Part shown: one piece after another, positions 17,542-27,744 of the stretch | Layout of the letters: each line of letters opens with the position of its first letter | Position numbering within the stretch: the first letter of the stretch is position 1 | NCBI RefSeq assembly: GCF_947501385.1 | Contig: NZ_CANMVP010000031.1 | Location: 1 to 58,823 of the forward strand | DNA: 58,823 nt | Source of the DNA: an uncultured Polaribacter sp. | Lineage (GTDB): Bacteria > Bacteroidota > Bacteroidia > Flavobacteriales > Flavobacteriaceae | Direction: 5' to 3' | Program-made: the position numbers and the translations under genes | The notes under the pieces: generated by a model | What the model saw: the letters and a program-made list of their open reading frames with translations, nothing else | Database searches by the model: none | Told to the model about the DNA's origin: nothing

Positions 17542-18970
17542 TGGTGGGTTTTGTTTTACGGGTTATGTAATTCAAGAATAGAATGAGTGCTATTGTCCAG
17601 CAAAAGAGCGAAGCTAACTCCAACGCGTACTTTTTTAATGTGGTGTAGATTGATGGTGTTTTGTATGTGAAATCTTCTACCGATTTCCACATATCCAGTC
17701 CAACACTATATTCATAAAATTTTCCATATTCAGAATTTTCCGCCATATCATCGTTCATTTTTTTTATAAAGATTCTACGGTAGTTTTCTACTTTTTTCTG
17801 AAAATCTATCGAAGCATTCAAATCAGTAGCACTAAGCCCCATAGATATATTTCGTAATGCAATGTATGGGTTCACTACACTCACATAACTTCCCAATTTG
17901 TTCTGCTTATTAAATATGTTTAAAAGCCTGCCCCAATGTACATCGTACACTTTGTCTCCATATTCTTCTCCTGCCTGCATTCTTACGCCTTCATAATTAA
18001 AAGGGAGCTGTTGTACGGAATCTACCTTATGCTTCGTCAGGAGTTCTTTTTCCAGTTTCGTCATTCGTTCAGCTCTTGGTGTTTTTCCGTCCAATCCGTC
18101 TGCCTTATCCTTTAAAATGGCTTCTTTGTAGATTTTCATTGAAGGCAATGGATACAAGCTTTCTCCTAAATTGGCAATGGTTTTGGGGATGATGATGGTA
18201 AAAAGTATCCAACAGGTAAGCAAGGTCAATAAGGCATTTCTACTTATGGATGATTTTAAGGATACCAATACAGACAGTACAACGAATATAAAAATATAGG
18301 CCATATAGGTGCTGCCAAGCAATACAATCCGTATTCCCAAATCTGCAACGGTATCTGGAGTTTTTAGCCAATACGATAGCAGCAAAAGACCCAGTGCAAA
18401 TGGCACTAAAATGACGAGTAGTATTATAAAATATGCCAAAATTTTGCCCCACGCAATACTGGTCAATGTTACTCCTTGACTACTTAATAATCGTAATGTG
18501 CCTCTTTCTTTTTCCTTGGTGAAAGATGCATAGGCTAAAAAGATAATGAGCAATGGCATTAGAATTTGAAGTACCAGAGCTGAACTTAACTCACCAAACC
18601 GAATCATACTGCTGTGGTCTTGTGCGGGTCTGAACATAAATTGGTGTTGATAATGCGCTTCTAAATAAACAGAAGTACCAGTATAGGTATCCAGCCCAAA
18701 ATCGAATAAACTCAATACCGTTTTAGGTTTAAAAATAAAGGTGCCGAAATGTGCCGCTATATGTGGATGCTTATCTCCCTGTCCAAGCCATTCTTCTCGC
18801 TTTTCTTCCTGAGCATTTGTGATGGTTTTTTGCTGTTGCTGATATGCGATTACACCTGTATATAATGATATGCCCAACAGCACTAATATGATACAAGAAA
18901 GTGTCAGTACCAATTTTTCCCTAAGTGCAATCTTTATTTCTTTTTTTGCTATTCGAATGCTAGTTTTCAT
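17534..18970 (-). CDS. ABC transporter permease, DUF3526 family (first copy)
   Basis: This 478-residue protein has the same length and layout as its neighbour: a first membrane helix (about 20-42), a large extracytoplasmic loop, five helices between about 140 and 260 and a last helix near 450. The segment KEKERGTLRLLSSQG resembles the coupling region of ABC-2 export permeases. It lies 48 bp after the ATPase gene and overlaps the next permease. I assign it to an ABC-2-type complex with the adjacent ATPase and the second permease. Confidence 0.75.
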   Translation of the reverse strand: MKTSIRIAKKEIKIALREKLVLTLSCIILVLLGISLYTGVIAYQQQQKTITNAQEEKREEWLGQGDKHPHIAAHFGTFIFKPKTVLSLFDFGLDTYTGTSVYLEAHYQHQFMFRPAQDHSSMIRFGELSSALVLQILMPLLIIFLAYASFTKEKERGTLRLLSSQGVTLTSIAWGKILAYFIILLVILVPFALGLLLLSYWLKTPDTVADLGIRIVLLGSTYMAYIFIFVVLSVLVSLKSSISRNALLTLLTCWILFTIIIPKTIANLGESLYPLPSMKIYKEAILKDKADGLDGKTPRAERMTKLEKELLTKHKVDSVQQLPFNYEGVRMQAGEEYGDKVYDVHWGRLLNIFNKQNKLGSYVSVVNPYIALRNISMGLSATDLNASIDFQKKVENYRRIFIKKMNDDMAENSEYGKFYEYSVGLDMWKSVEDFTYKTPSIYTTLKKYALELASLFCWTIALILFLNYITRKTKPTNG

Positions 18971-19018
18971 TTGTTCGTAAAAATTTTAAGGTTCTGTGGA
19001 AACATCCATATACACCTA

Positions 19019-19720
19019 TTAATTATGCATATGTTTTAGATATAATTTTTCCAAATCTTGAAAACTAACATCTTTAGATTCAAACTTTTCAACCAGTACA
19101 CCTTCTTTCATAATACCGATGTGAGTACCGGTATCCTTTGCCCTAAAAAGGTCGTGGGTTGCCATTAGGGTTGTTACTCCCTTATCTTTCATTTCTAGCA
19201 AAAGTTCGGAAAATTCATTGCTTGCTTTTGGGTCTAGCCCCGAAGTGGGTTCGTCTAAAAGTAATACTTTTGCTTCACGTGCCCTTGCCAAGGCAATACC
19301 CACTTTTTGCCGCATTCCCTTGGAGTAATTTTGTACCCGTTTGTTTATAAAATGGGTTTGTAAACCCGATTGTTGGAGCAATGTGTCCAATTCATCTTTG
19401 GAATAATTTTTCCCGCCTAATCCACAGAAAAAATCTAGATTCTCCAATCCAGTTAAATTTGGATAGAGCATCAAGTTTTCTGGGATATAGGATAGAATTT
19501 GCTTTGTTTCTAACGGGTGCTTACTAACGTCCATATCATTTATGGTAGCATTACCATTTGTGGGTTCTATGAAGTTTAGGAACAGGTTTATCGTGGTAGA
19601 TTTTCCTGCTCCATTGGCTCCTAAAAGGCAAAAAATATCGCCTTCGCCAATCTCTAAATCAAGAGCGTTCAATGCTGTGAACGCTCCGTATTTTTTGGTT
19701 AAACCATTTGCTTTTAACAT
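19019..19720 (-). CDS. ABC transporter ATP-binding protein
   Basis: The 233-residue nucleotide-binding domain has Walker A GANGAGKST (about 34-42), signature YSKGMRQKVG (about 138), Walker B VLLLDEPTSGLD (about 158) and the switch His in MATHD. It is a CcmA/NosF-type ATPase, matching the DUF3526 permeases encoded downstream. Its start is one base after the stop of the DUF4374 gene, so the two are tightly coupled. It energises transport in the receptor-DUF4374-ABC operon. Confidence 0.9.
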   Translation of the reverse strand: MLKANGLTKKYGAFTALNALDLEIGEGDIFCLLGANGAGKSTTINLFLNFIEPTNGNATINDMDVSKHPLETKQILSYIPENLMLYPNLTGLENLDFFCGLGGKNYSKDELDTLLQQSGLQTHFINKRVQNYSKGMRQKVGIALARAREAKVLLLDEPTSGLDPKASNEFSELLLEMKDKGVTTLMATHDLFRAKDTGTHIGIMKEGVLVEKFESKDVSFQDLEKLYLKHMHN

Positions 19721-19721
19721 T

Positions 19722-20945
19722 TTATTTCAATTTTTTGAATCCCGAGATATAACCTCCTGTTGATGTGAACATTTTTGTTGGGGTGTTGGAGTTAGTACTC
19801 AATTTGTAAAGGGCATTTTCATCATTGGTAGCGATGGTCAACGCTACTTCATTTTCATTTAATGCTGTAATACTCATATTTCTCTTACCATAAGTTGTAG
19901 GTAATCCAGGAATTGCTCCCAAACTTGTTTTGCTTTCTAGATTGACTTCATAGTATTTAAATTGAGGTTTATCAGTCTTATATTCCCAAAAATCGGTTTC
20001 ATCCTCAACCTTTGTGGTAAAGATTTTCCCATTTACTTGATAAATACCATAACAGATGTTATCAGTTGCCGTGCTCAGGTTGAAAAAGTAATCGGTATCA
20101 AACTCAGTAGTGCCATTTTTAATGCGTAAAACCCCGCTAGGAGAAAGACCTCCATTGTCAGATGTTCCTTTTGCCTGTATATAAATGTCCCCATTTGTGG
20201 TTTTAATCATTCCTGCATTAGAGGTAGGTCCTCCAAAAAGCATCCCTGTTCGTTGGTCTTCAATAATTTTCTCTACTTTATTAGTTGCAAGATCAATGAC
20301 GACTACATATGCATAATCGTTTACCGGTTTAAAATTTTTCTCGTAATAAACGCTCATAAACAATTTATTATCACGCTCTATCATATCTTGATAGTAGGTT
20401 CTGGTAGCTTCAGGAAACTTATCAGTAATGTCGCTAAGGGAAATCTCATCTTCAATACGCATTGTGGATGGATCAAATACAATGAGTTTGGAAATTCCTC
20501 CAGCCACAGTAGCATATGCTATAGTTTCACTTTTAAAATGTATAGAACTAAAAACATTAGCCCCTGGTACAATAATTTTGTTATCTTCCTGAACAAGCCC
20601 ATTTTCATCATACTTGTATTTAACAAGATTTGCTGGTGCACCAAAGGGCTTCGCATATAGGTATTCCCCCTCTGAAACAACACTAGCCGTACCTGTTAAT
20701 TCTTTGGCTTTGCCGTTTCCAATAGTTGTAAAATCGAGCTTTTCAAATCCTTGTAAATAGGTTGTCGTATTAGGCCATGCACCACTTACCATAGCCATAC
20801 CATAGTTTATTTTAATTTCTGTTGGAGCTGGATTGTCGCTAAGAGAATCATTGCTACTACAACTTACTGTAATGCCTACGATTAATAAAACCAGACATAA
20901 GCTCTTAAAGGTTTTTGATACGGATGTTTTTACGTTGTTTTTCAT
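19722..20945 (-). CDS. DUF4374 family surface lipoprotein
   Basis: The 407-residue lipoprotein has a signal with lipobox ITVSC, a Ser/Asp-rich linker and then repeated beta-strand segments (SIHFKSETIAYATVAG, NKLFMSVYYEKNF, NGDIYIQAKGTSDNGG) consistent with a beta-propeller. DUF4374 proteins are commonly encoded next to TonB-dependent receptors for siderophores or metals in Bacteroidota. Here the receptor gene is 27 bp upstream and the ABC ATPase immediately downstream. It probably sits at the outer membrane and binds the receptor or its ligand. Its biochemical role is not established from sequence. Confidence 0.75.
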   Translation of the reverse strand: MKNNVKTSVSKTFKSLCLVLLIVGITVSCSSNDSLSDNPAPTEIKINYGMAMVSGAWPNTTTYLQGFEKLDFTTIGNGKAKELTGTASVVSEGEYLYAKPFGAPANLVKYKYDENGLVQEDNKIIVPGANVFSSIHFKSETIAYATVAGGISKLIVFDPSTMRIEDEISLSDITDKFPEATRTYYQDMIERDNKLFMSVYYEKNFKPVNDYAYVVVIDLATNKVEKIIEDQRTGMLFGGPTSNAGMIKTTNGDIYIQAKGTSDNGGLSPSGVLRIKNGTTEFDTDYFFNLSTATDNICYGIYQVNGKIFTTKVEDETDFWEYKTDKPQFKYYEVNLESKTSLGAIPGLPTTYGKRNMSITALNENEVALTIATNDENALYKLSTNSNTPTKMFTSTGGYISGFKKLK

Positions 20946-20972
20946 TTTTAATCTATATTTATTGGTTATAAT

Positions 20973-23336
20973 TTATTTAAAAAAAGTTCTGAGAGTTATA
21001 TAAAATGCCCTTCCTGGGCGTTGTACATTAAAATTGTCGAATGCTTTTTTATCAAAAACATTGGCTGCTTCTAGACTTACCGAAAATCTATTTTGGGGAA
21101 ATGCATATGAAACACCCACATTCTGTATGAATTGTGACGGAATGACATTTTTAAAATCCTTATTACCATCCACATCCCAAAACAGGAAATATTCGTTCAC
21201 ATAATTAGCAGTCCACCACGTTGAAAATTTGTTTTTACTCCCTAAAAAATTATCTTTTTGATAACGGATTTCCCCATTTCCGAACAGATAGGGAATGTTA
21301 GGCAAACGGGCATTGAAATATCGGTCGTCTATTGTACCCGTTACATTTTTTGGAGAACGGTTTCGTAAATCCTGATAGGTAGCATTGATTTTTAGCCTTA
21401 AAAAATCATAGAGTTGATATGCCAATTCTGCTTCAACTCCTTTGGTCAGAGATTTTAACAGGTTTTGGTACTGTGCAAAAAATTGAGATGTGCGTAACCA
21501 AATGACATTATCTGTCAGTCTATAAAAGGTATGTAATCCTAATTTTATTTTTGAAGTATTCCATTGCATTCCAATATTGGCATTGTGGCTTTGTTCAGGT
21601 TTTAAAAACGGATTGGGTCTAACCAAGGTAAAATCACCAAACAGCTCAAATTCATCGGGTAAACGGGTGGCATACTCGTAAGATGCTTTTGCCAATATGT
21701 TGGATGCTATCTGATATTTAAAAGATTGTGAGACACCAAAATTAGAAGCAGATTGTTTATTGGGCAAAAAGTTGAGGTTCTCAATAGCATATCCATCAGC
21801 GTCTAACATAAAATGCTTTATTGCCGTATAGCTGGTAATTTTCTCTTTAAAGGTATGCTCGTATGCCAAACCTATGGCATTCTTAAACAGTTTGGTGGGA
21901 TTGGCATAATAATCTTCGCCATAAAATGCAGCAGCAATAGGGTCTTTACCTACTCTATGAAACCAAGCGGTAAAAATATTGAAGGTAAATTTCCCTTTTT
22001 CCCAAGGATTATATTTTACATTTAACCTACTTACTGCATTTTTAGAAGTAAGGTCTAATGAATTTCTGGAAGAAGATATCTCACCACCCGAAGGTCTGGT
22101 ATCATATACTTTTCCATCCCAGGTATAGGCATTTAAGCTTAAATCCTTAAAATGTCCTTCGATTTTATTTACACCACCATACCATTTTATTCCAGTATTT
22201 GATAAAATTTCCTTTTTTTCATAGGTTACCGAAACCCCTAAAGTATTTTCATCATAGGTAACTTCTCCATAAGGTTGCGCCATAATGGCGTTGTGTTGAA
22301 CTTCGTCATCCAACCCTGAATATCTAGTATTAACTATGAGCCTATCTGCATACGGTTTATCATAAACCCCAGCATACAGGTTGAACATGTAATTGGAAAA
22401 CTTATCGTGAAACCGTTTTACAGTAGCAGGGTTTGGATTGCCAAATTCATCAGGTATTTCTACATCTACCTTGTAATTATTGTCTGAATGATTGTAAAAT
22501 GAATTGATGCCCAATAATGTGTGATTTTTAGAATTCACATACTGTCCGTTAACATTTGCCTTATGGGTATTAAAAGAACCCAACGAATAGGAAACATCTA
22601 AATAATCCGAATAACTTTTCCTAAGAATGATGTTGATGCCGCCGCCCAAAGCATCTGCTCCTAAATCAACAGGAACAACACCTTTGTACACTTCTATTTG
22701 CTCCATAAGATTTACGGGGATTACGTTAAGTCCCAACCCAGAACCATAATATGACAATGGGATGCCATCTAGGAAAAATTTAACCTGTTTACCAGACATT
22801 CCATTGATAAAAACCTCGGCACTACTTCCAAAACCTCCTGTTTGCCTTACATTCACACCAGATATCTGTTTAATAACATCACTCGTATTGTTATTTTGGG
22901 TGTACAGCTCTTTAGTATTTAATACAGCTACACTGGCAACACTTTCTCTGAGTTTTTGACTTTTGGATTTTCCTATTATAGTAACATCATCTAACGTTTC
23001 CGTTTCTTCTTCCATTGTAAAGGTTAGTTTCAAAGGTTGTCCCTTTTCCAATACAATTTTTTTGTCTAGGGACTTGTATCCCAAAAAGGAAATTTTCACA
23101 GAATGATTGCCAACGGGAACCTTTGTCATTTTAAAATTTCCGGAGGTTCCCGTAACAGTACTTTTTTGTAGTGCTATGATGCTAATGTGTGCTCCTGATA
23201 AAGGCGTGCCGTCTATATCGACTACTTTTCCTGATAGAGAGGTTTCTTGTGCAAAACTTGATATGGATAATGCCCAAAAGAATATTGCAATGAAAAAATT
23301 TCCTGATTTTTTTAAAAGGTTTATAAATACACGCAT
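20973..23336 (-). CDS. TonB-dependent receptor, siderophore/metal type
   Basis: The 787-residue protein has a signal peptide (cut near SSFAQ), a CarboxypepD_reg-like domain (about 30-115 with DGTPLSGAHISI), a plug (about 125-240 with VNVRQTGGFGSSAEVFINGM and the DLGADALGGGINI segment) and a barrel ending FYITLRTFFK. It heads a run of minus-strand genes encoding a DUF4374 lipoprotein and an ABC transporter, an arrangement seen for siderophore or metal uptake. A small His/Cys-containing membrane protein is encoded upstream. The ligand is inferred only from these neighbours. Confidence 0.85.
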   Translation of the reverse strand: MRVFINLLKKSGNFFIAIFFWALSISSFAQETSLSGKVVDIDGTPLSGAHISIIALQKSTVTGTSGNFKMTKVPVGNHSVKISFLGYKSLDKKIVLEKGQPLKLTFTMEEETETLDDVTIIGKSKSQKLRESVASVAVLNTKELYTQNNNTSDVIKQISGVNVRQTGGFGSSAEVFINGMSGKQVKFFLDGIPLSYYGSGLGLNVIPVNLMEQIEVYKGVVPVDLGADALGGGINIILRKSYSDYLDVSYSLGSFNTHKANVNGQYVNSKNHTLLGINSFYNHSDNNYKVDVEIPDEFGNPNPATVKRFHDKFSNYMFNLYAGVYDKPYADRLIVNTRYSGLDDEVQHNAIMAQPYGEVTYDENTLGVSVTYEKKEILSNTGIKWYGGVNKIEGHFKDLSLNAYTWDGKVYDTRPSGGEISSSRNSLDLTSKNAVSRLNVKYNPWEKGKFTFNIFTAWFHRVGKDPIAAAFYGEDYYANPTKLFKNAIGLAYEHTFKEKITSYTAIKHFMLDADGYAIENLNFLPNKQSASNFGVSQSFKYQIASNILAKASYEYATRLPDEFELFGDFTLVRPNPFLKPEQSHNANIGMQWNTSKIKLGLHTFYRLTDNVIWLRTSQFFAQYQNLLKSLTKGVEAELAYQLYDFLRLKINATYQDLRNRSPKNVTGTIDDRYFNARLPNIPYLFGNGEIRYQKDNFLGSKNKFSTWWTANYVNEYFLFWDVDGNKDFKNVIPSQFIQNVGVSYAFPQNRFSVSLEAANVFDKKAFDNFNVQRPGRAFYITLRTFFK

Positions 23337-23721
23337 GGTATTGTTTTCTTTAGAATGTGTCCAGTACTTTTAATCTGCTTATGTGATTGTGCAGCTTTAA
23401 AAGCTTTAGGCTTCCATTCTTAATTGTTTTTAGTAAAAATATGTGCTGGGCTATTAGAATAACTACCTAGTGAATACACTGAAGTGATATACAGAGTTTA
23501 ATCAGTATATACAATGAATACTTATAGGGTCTTTTATGCTATAGTCATATAACTTCAGAAAATTTACTATCCAAAAATCATTAATTGTGGATGGAAAAAC
23601 TTCTAGATTAAAAGCGTTTTTTTGAAACAATAATATGCTGACTATACAAATAGCCTAAAGTAGGACCTCAATATGCAAGTATGGCAAAAAATACTTTGTT
23701 AAAATGAAATAAAGAAAAAGA
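23337..23721. other. Intergenic stretch upstream of the receptor operon
   Basis: These 385 bases have no supported ORF. They separate the small membrane protein gene from the receptor gene on the same strand and may carry the receptor promoter. I saw no exact minus-strand TAnnTTTG box. Confidence 0.4.
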
Positions 23722-24135
23722 TTATACTAAAGAAGGAGGAGGTCTAGAAAATAAGGCATTAGTATATAGTGTATTGTCATAAACAAAATCATAAATTTTG
23801 ATGATTTCTTTAGCAATAAATAGTTCTGGATTAGTTTTTAGATATTCTTGTTGACCATTGCCAATAAATGGATTAAGATTAGTTGTGATTACAAATTCAC
23901 AAACTTCACAATGCTCAACACCATCTTGATCGTGGGTAAACACATGTAAACCAGCTACTTTCAAAGAAAGAAAAATAGTGATAAAAATATAACTTATATA
24001 TACTTTTAAATAATCTGGTTTCATAAAAAACAAATATACTAAATAAAACCAAAAATAAAATGTTAAATACCTATGAATCAAATTAATTCTACGAAAAAGC
24101 TTATATATTGAGTTGCTTTCAATATTTTCAGCCAC
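23722..24135 (-). CDS. Small membrane protein with His/Cys metal-like motif and RPPPSLV tail
   Basis: The 137-residue protein has one or two hydrophobic helices (about 22-36 and 45-62), then HVFTHDQDGVEHCEVCEF, a His/Asp/Cys cluster that could bind a metal. The C-terminal tail is LFSRPPPSLV. From memory, small proteins of this pattern (HxH or CxxC cluster plus C-terminal SRPPP) occur upstream of TonB-dependent receptor genes in flavobacteria, as here (receptor begins 385 bp downstream). I infer a metal-responsive accessory role for the receptor-DUF4374-ABC operon. No function is established. Confidence 0.65.
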   Translation of the reverse strand: MAENIESNSIYKLFRRINLIHRYLTFYFWFYLVYLFFMKPDYLKVYISYIFITIFLSLKVAGLHVFTHDQDGVEHCEVCEFVITTNLNPFIGNGQQEYLKTNPELFIAKEIIKIYDFVYDNTLYTNALFSRPPPSLV

Positions 24136-24185
24136 TCAAGATATCTTATAATTTTAATTATATAATATTAATTAAGGAATGATTT

Positions 24186-24312
24186 CTTAAAAAAAGTATC
24201 GAGAAATAGTATAGAAACACGAATTCTTATTCTCGATACAAATTTCACTCATTTCGTCCGAAACTTTGGCACGTAAAATTCACTCGAATTAACAAGATTT
24301 ATCAAAGTGTAT
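24186..24312. repeat. Second, degraded copy of the palindromic element
   Basis: It shares GTATCGAGAA, ATTCTTATTCTCGATACAAAT and CACTCGAATT with the element at 14916-15092, in the same order. The left arm is truncated and an extra stretch lies between the inner and outer right arms. No flanking direct repeat is seen. Confidence 0.6.
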
Positions 24313-24433
24313 AAGGAGTTATAATTAGATTAGAGCCCAACGGGGAGAAATGTCAAACTTTTTTATCGAAGATTACAATTCTATATTATCTTTTATGAGT
24401 TCTGAAAAACTGAATAATAATTAATAATGCGAA

Positions 24434-25400
24434 TCAAGAGTTAAATATTAAGGTTATAAATGCCACCGCTAATCTTCCATAAATATGAAGATTTAATCCA
24501 AATGTAGATCTTACTTTACTAGCTTTTTGTATATCAGATTTTTCAATAATCCAGCTGAACAAGGCTTCAATAGGTTGTCTAATTTTAGGTGCAGCTCTTG
24601 AATACAAGTCGTTTGCTGCTCTATCAAACTTTTTTAAAATATCAGGAATTCCTTTTACAGCCTTTACAGGTGTTAGCATTTCTGAATTAAACTTGTTATC
24701 AATATCAGTAAGAAAATCACGTCCATTATACATTTTATCACCAAAAAATGTTCTATTTTCTTTTTCTGACCAAGCTTCTTTAAATACTGTAAAATCATTT
24801 ACAGAAGCTTGTGTAAAAATAATTTGCTCTGGATGTGGTAATTTGTTTGGATTATAAAACCCTAAAGTATGAAGTTTCATTCCATAATAATACATACGCT
24901 TTGTAGAACAATATCCTTTGTCTGTAATTTCGGATGCAACTTTACCTGAACATTTTCCTGAGCAAGGATAATAGGCATTTAATCTAATACACTAAATTTT
25001 TGAAACATTCCTTTGGGGAAAATTCTGTTAACAGCATACCCACAAAAGTATTCATAACATTAGAAAGTCTATTTATTCTCTGATTAAAAGACTGATAGCT
25101 GCCTGAATCAGGAAACCAACTCAATAAATATTCACTTGCAAATTGGTGTATTTTATTCATTTTAAAAATTCTTTGATGATCCATCACAAATAGGTAAATG
25201 GTTATCACTCCTTGATCTGTAAGCTTTGGTTTATTATTATTACTGAAACGCTCGCATTCAAATTGTAAGTGTTTTTCAAATTTTTCACAGAAATAATCAT
25301 ATATTTTCACTAACTTGTAATCCTTGTTGTTGCTATTTGTATCCAAAATAATCTTGTTGAAATTGACTATTAAGACACTGATAATCAATGACACAAACAA
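24434..25400 (-). pseudogene. Frameshifted IS982-family-like transposase
   Basis: Two ORFs (24984-25400 and 24434-24895) join through one frameshift near 24965-24975. The first carries LTDQGVITIYLFVMDHQRIF and SYQSFNQRINRLSNVM. Sequence between them reads FSVLD, then in another frame SGKVASEITDKGYCSTK. The second carries YYYGMKLHTLGFYNP, FGDKMYNG and the C-terminal IEALFSWIIEKSDIQ. These match the order of motifs in IS982 transposases (DDE type). I could not find matching terminal inverted repeats, so the insertion sequence is probably an old, inactive remnant. Confidence 0.75.
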
Positions 25401-26067
25401 GTGTTAGGCGTTGTTTTTCAATAAATTATACTTATTTTCTATTCTTAACTCTTTAATAAAGGAAAAGTATTCTATTTTAAACTATGAGTTGATATATGAG
25501 TGTTCCTAATTCATTTTAAACTTAACTTTAGGATTTCCCATTTCTCCAATCAGGTATGATGGAAGAAATGGGCAGATATCAGATAGATTTCGAATTAGTT
25601 AATTATTATCTACCCATAGTAATGCAATATCATTAGTATCTGAATAATAATTTTGCAAGTTTCAGAAATTTTTAATGTAGAGCTTTTGTTACAAGCAAAT
25701 AAGCAAAATCTGTCATTACAACTCCTCGATATTCTAATAATTAGTATAATATTATATCTTCAAAAAGTAATTATATGTTTGATATTTAGTAGCTCCATCC
25801 ATAATTTTTGACATTTATATTGCACTAGATTCTTTTTATATAAACGATTGACTTTTATAAATAAATAGTCAAAACTTTCCACCCTATTTATACAAAAAAT
25901 AATTGATTATTTCATCCTAATATTCCTATATGATACTGATAATAAACTACTTTAGGAATAAAGTTTATGATTTTTAATCCCTTACATACAAGTTTTAATC
26001 CTTTTCAGTTAAGTAATTATTTAAGAAATTATAATAATTTGGAAGAGTAATTCTAAATAATTATGTT
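25401..26067. other. AT-rich stretch before the integrative-element genes
   Basis: These 667 bases have no supported gene. Since the RteC gene follows, a boundary or promoter of the integrative element could lie here, but I see no att-like repeat or clear promoter box. Confidence 0.4.
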
Positions 26068-26889
26068 ATGAGAGATTTTTTTAGAGATGCACTTGATAGA
26101 GTAAATGCAAAAGAACTCACAGCTGAACTATACGAATTAACCGTACAAGAATCACATCAACTAGTAGTGTTTTTGAAAGAAATAATACTAGAATTGAAAA
26201 AAGAGATTCTTCACAATGAGTTTGTAGATAAAAAAGAAGAAATAACCTTTTTTAAAGAAGTGAAGCCCTATATAATGGGGAGGCTCTTTTTTTATAACTA
26301 TGTTTTCCATATAGAATCTTCCCGCCCAATAGGAGATCCTCTAGCATTAAAAATATACTATAAAAAAGAACTTAAAAAGATTCTAAAAAATAATGCAACA
26401 CAATATAATACCTGTTTTTTTTATCAGTATGTTCGAGCCAAAAGAGAGGATAAAGATCAATTATTTTTTACACGAGGAAATAAGGATGTCATTTATAGCG
26501 CAAAAACATTCTTTTTTGAAATTGATTCTAAATTTACGACATTATATGACTGCTTATTAGCACTTATGATTAGTGAAGAAAAATTGTGTCATTATATTTT
26601 TAATAAAACAGCAACAGTGAGTTCCACATCAAAACCTTTCAAACCTTTACAATGGGTGGCCTCCAAAAATGCAATGATTGAATTGATTTATTCTCTGTAT
26701 ACTTCCCAATCTATTTCACAAGCAACTCTTCGACAGATAGCCACTATTTTTGAACTTGTTTTTAATATTCGTTTGGGTGATATCCACCATGCGTTTCACA
26801 GAATGAAATACAGAACCAAAAGCAGAACTTTATTTTTAGATGAACTCAAAATGACTTTAGAAAATCATATTCAAACAGGTGATTTATAA
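26068..26889 (+). CDS. rteC: RteC-domain protein of a conjugative transposon
   Basis: The 273-residue protein is helical and basic, with the family pattern EVKPYIMGRLFFYNYVFHIE in the N-terminal half. The C-terminal part (SISQATLRQIATIFELVFN and IRLGDIHHAFHRMK) is typical of RteC. RteC in CTnDOT is the regulator that activates excision genes. Here it opens a set also containing a HTH protein, a DUF3945 protein and topoisomerase III, as in that element family. No RteA/RteB two-component genes are visible in the window. It probably regulates the neighbouring element genes. Confidence 0.85.
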   Translation: MRDFFRDALDRVNAKELTAELYELTVQESHQLVVFLKEIILELKKEILHNEFVDKKEEITFFKEVKPYIMGRLFFYNYVFHIESSRPIGDPLALKIYYKKELKKILKNNATQYNTCFFYQYVRAKREDKDQLFFTRGNKDVIYSAKTFFFEIDSKFTTLYDCLLALMISEEKLCHYIFNKTATVSSTSKPFKPLQWVASKNAMIELIYSLYTSQSISQATLRQIATIFELVFNIRLGDIHHAFHRMKYRTKSRTLFLDELKMTLENHIQTGDL

Positions 26890-27010
26890 TTTTATTCTTT
26901 TTGTTACATCCTACAAATCTTAAAATAAATCAGTACCCATTGGCAAGAACTTGGCAATAAAACTTTAAAAACAACTTCACCTTTGTCCCATCATTAAAAG
27001 TTTATAAGCG

Positions 27011-27328
27011 ATGGAACTCATCACGTTAGAATCCGAAGTATGGAAACAACTTCAACATCAAATAGAAACGCTCCATAATCATTGTAAGGAAGCAAAAAAA
27101 GAAACCTACAAAAACGGATGGTTCAACCAGCACAAAATCTGTACCTATCTACCTATGGGTTCATCTACTTTAACTCAAATACGTAAGGTAAGAGAGCTTA
27201 TTGATTCAGAAAACAAACGACAATCTTTCCATTTCATAGGAACACTTCGGTCATTGTTGAGTAGTCGTATGCTACGCTCAAAAAAAATTATAGAAAAAAT
27301 TTGGTTGCAAGCGCCAAACATCATTTAA
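27011..27328 (+). CDS. Small integrative-element protein, possibly degenerate HTH
   Basis: The 105-residue basic protein sits where CTnDOT-like elements carry a short helix-turn-helix gene. The start resembles those proteins (ITLESEVWKQLQHQIETL, then WFNQHKICTYLPMGSSTLTQIRK, in the place of the usual helix-turn-helix). The remainder, LIDSENKRQSFHFIGTL onward, does not follow the usual wing sequence. That may be divergence or an undetected frameshift. It is 11 bp before the next small HTH gene on the same strand. Confidence 0.55.
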   Translation: MELITLESEVWKQLQHQIETLHNHCKEAKKETYKNGWFNQHKICTYLPMGSSTLTQIRKVRELIDSENKRQSFHFIGTLRSLLSSRMLRSKKIIEKIWLQAPNII

Positions 27329-27338
27329 ACAATGAACC

Positions 27339-27632
27339 ATGAATTTAGATAGACGCGATTTTTATGTGTGGATGGATAAGATTCAAGATCGATTCGATTT
27401 GTTGGATGAAAAAATAGAACGCTTACAACGTCAAAAAAAGGTCATAGCGGGAGAAGAATTATTAGACAATCAAGATGTGTTGACCATTTTAAAAATCAGT
27501 AGCAGAACTTTACAACGTTACCGTTCATCAGGGAAGCTACCCTACTATATGATCAGCGGTAAAATTTATTATCGCCTTTCGGATGTCAACCATTTTATTA
27601 GAGCACTTTTTAAACACCCTGTACAACCTTAA
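27339..27632 (+). CDS. Excisionase-like helix-turn-helix protein
   Basis: The 97-residue protein has an N-terminal coiled region and a MerR/excisionase-type HTH (about 45-95): LLDNQDVLTILKISSRTLQR, then YRSSGKLPYYMISGKIYY and a final RLSDVNHFI helix. Proteins of this form in Bacteroidota conjugative elements bind DNA near excision or mobilisation genes. It follows the preceding small gene closely and precedes the DUF3945 gene, as in related elements. Confidence 0.8.
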   Translation: MNLDRRDFYVWMDKIQDRFDLLDEKIERLQRQKKVIAGEELLDNQDVLTILKISSRTLQRYRSSGKLPYYMISGKIYYRLSDVNHFIRALFKHPVQP

Positions 27633-27744
27633 AAAGCCAAATAGTATTTTCTCAAGGTCAAATACAGTCAATTCATGAGTCCTATTTTTTTAAAGATGTC
27701 CCTATAATACTTTCGATGAATCATCATTATAAATCACCAAAACC

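Noticed and set aside
24336..25440. Terminal inverted repeats for the IS982-like remnant
   Set aside because: The left-flank sequence GCCCAACGGGGAGAAATG has no matching inverse near the right end, so intact element ends cannot be claimed.
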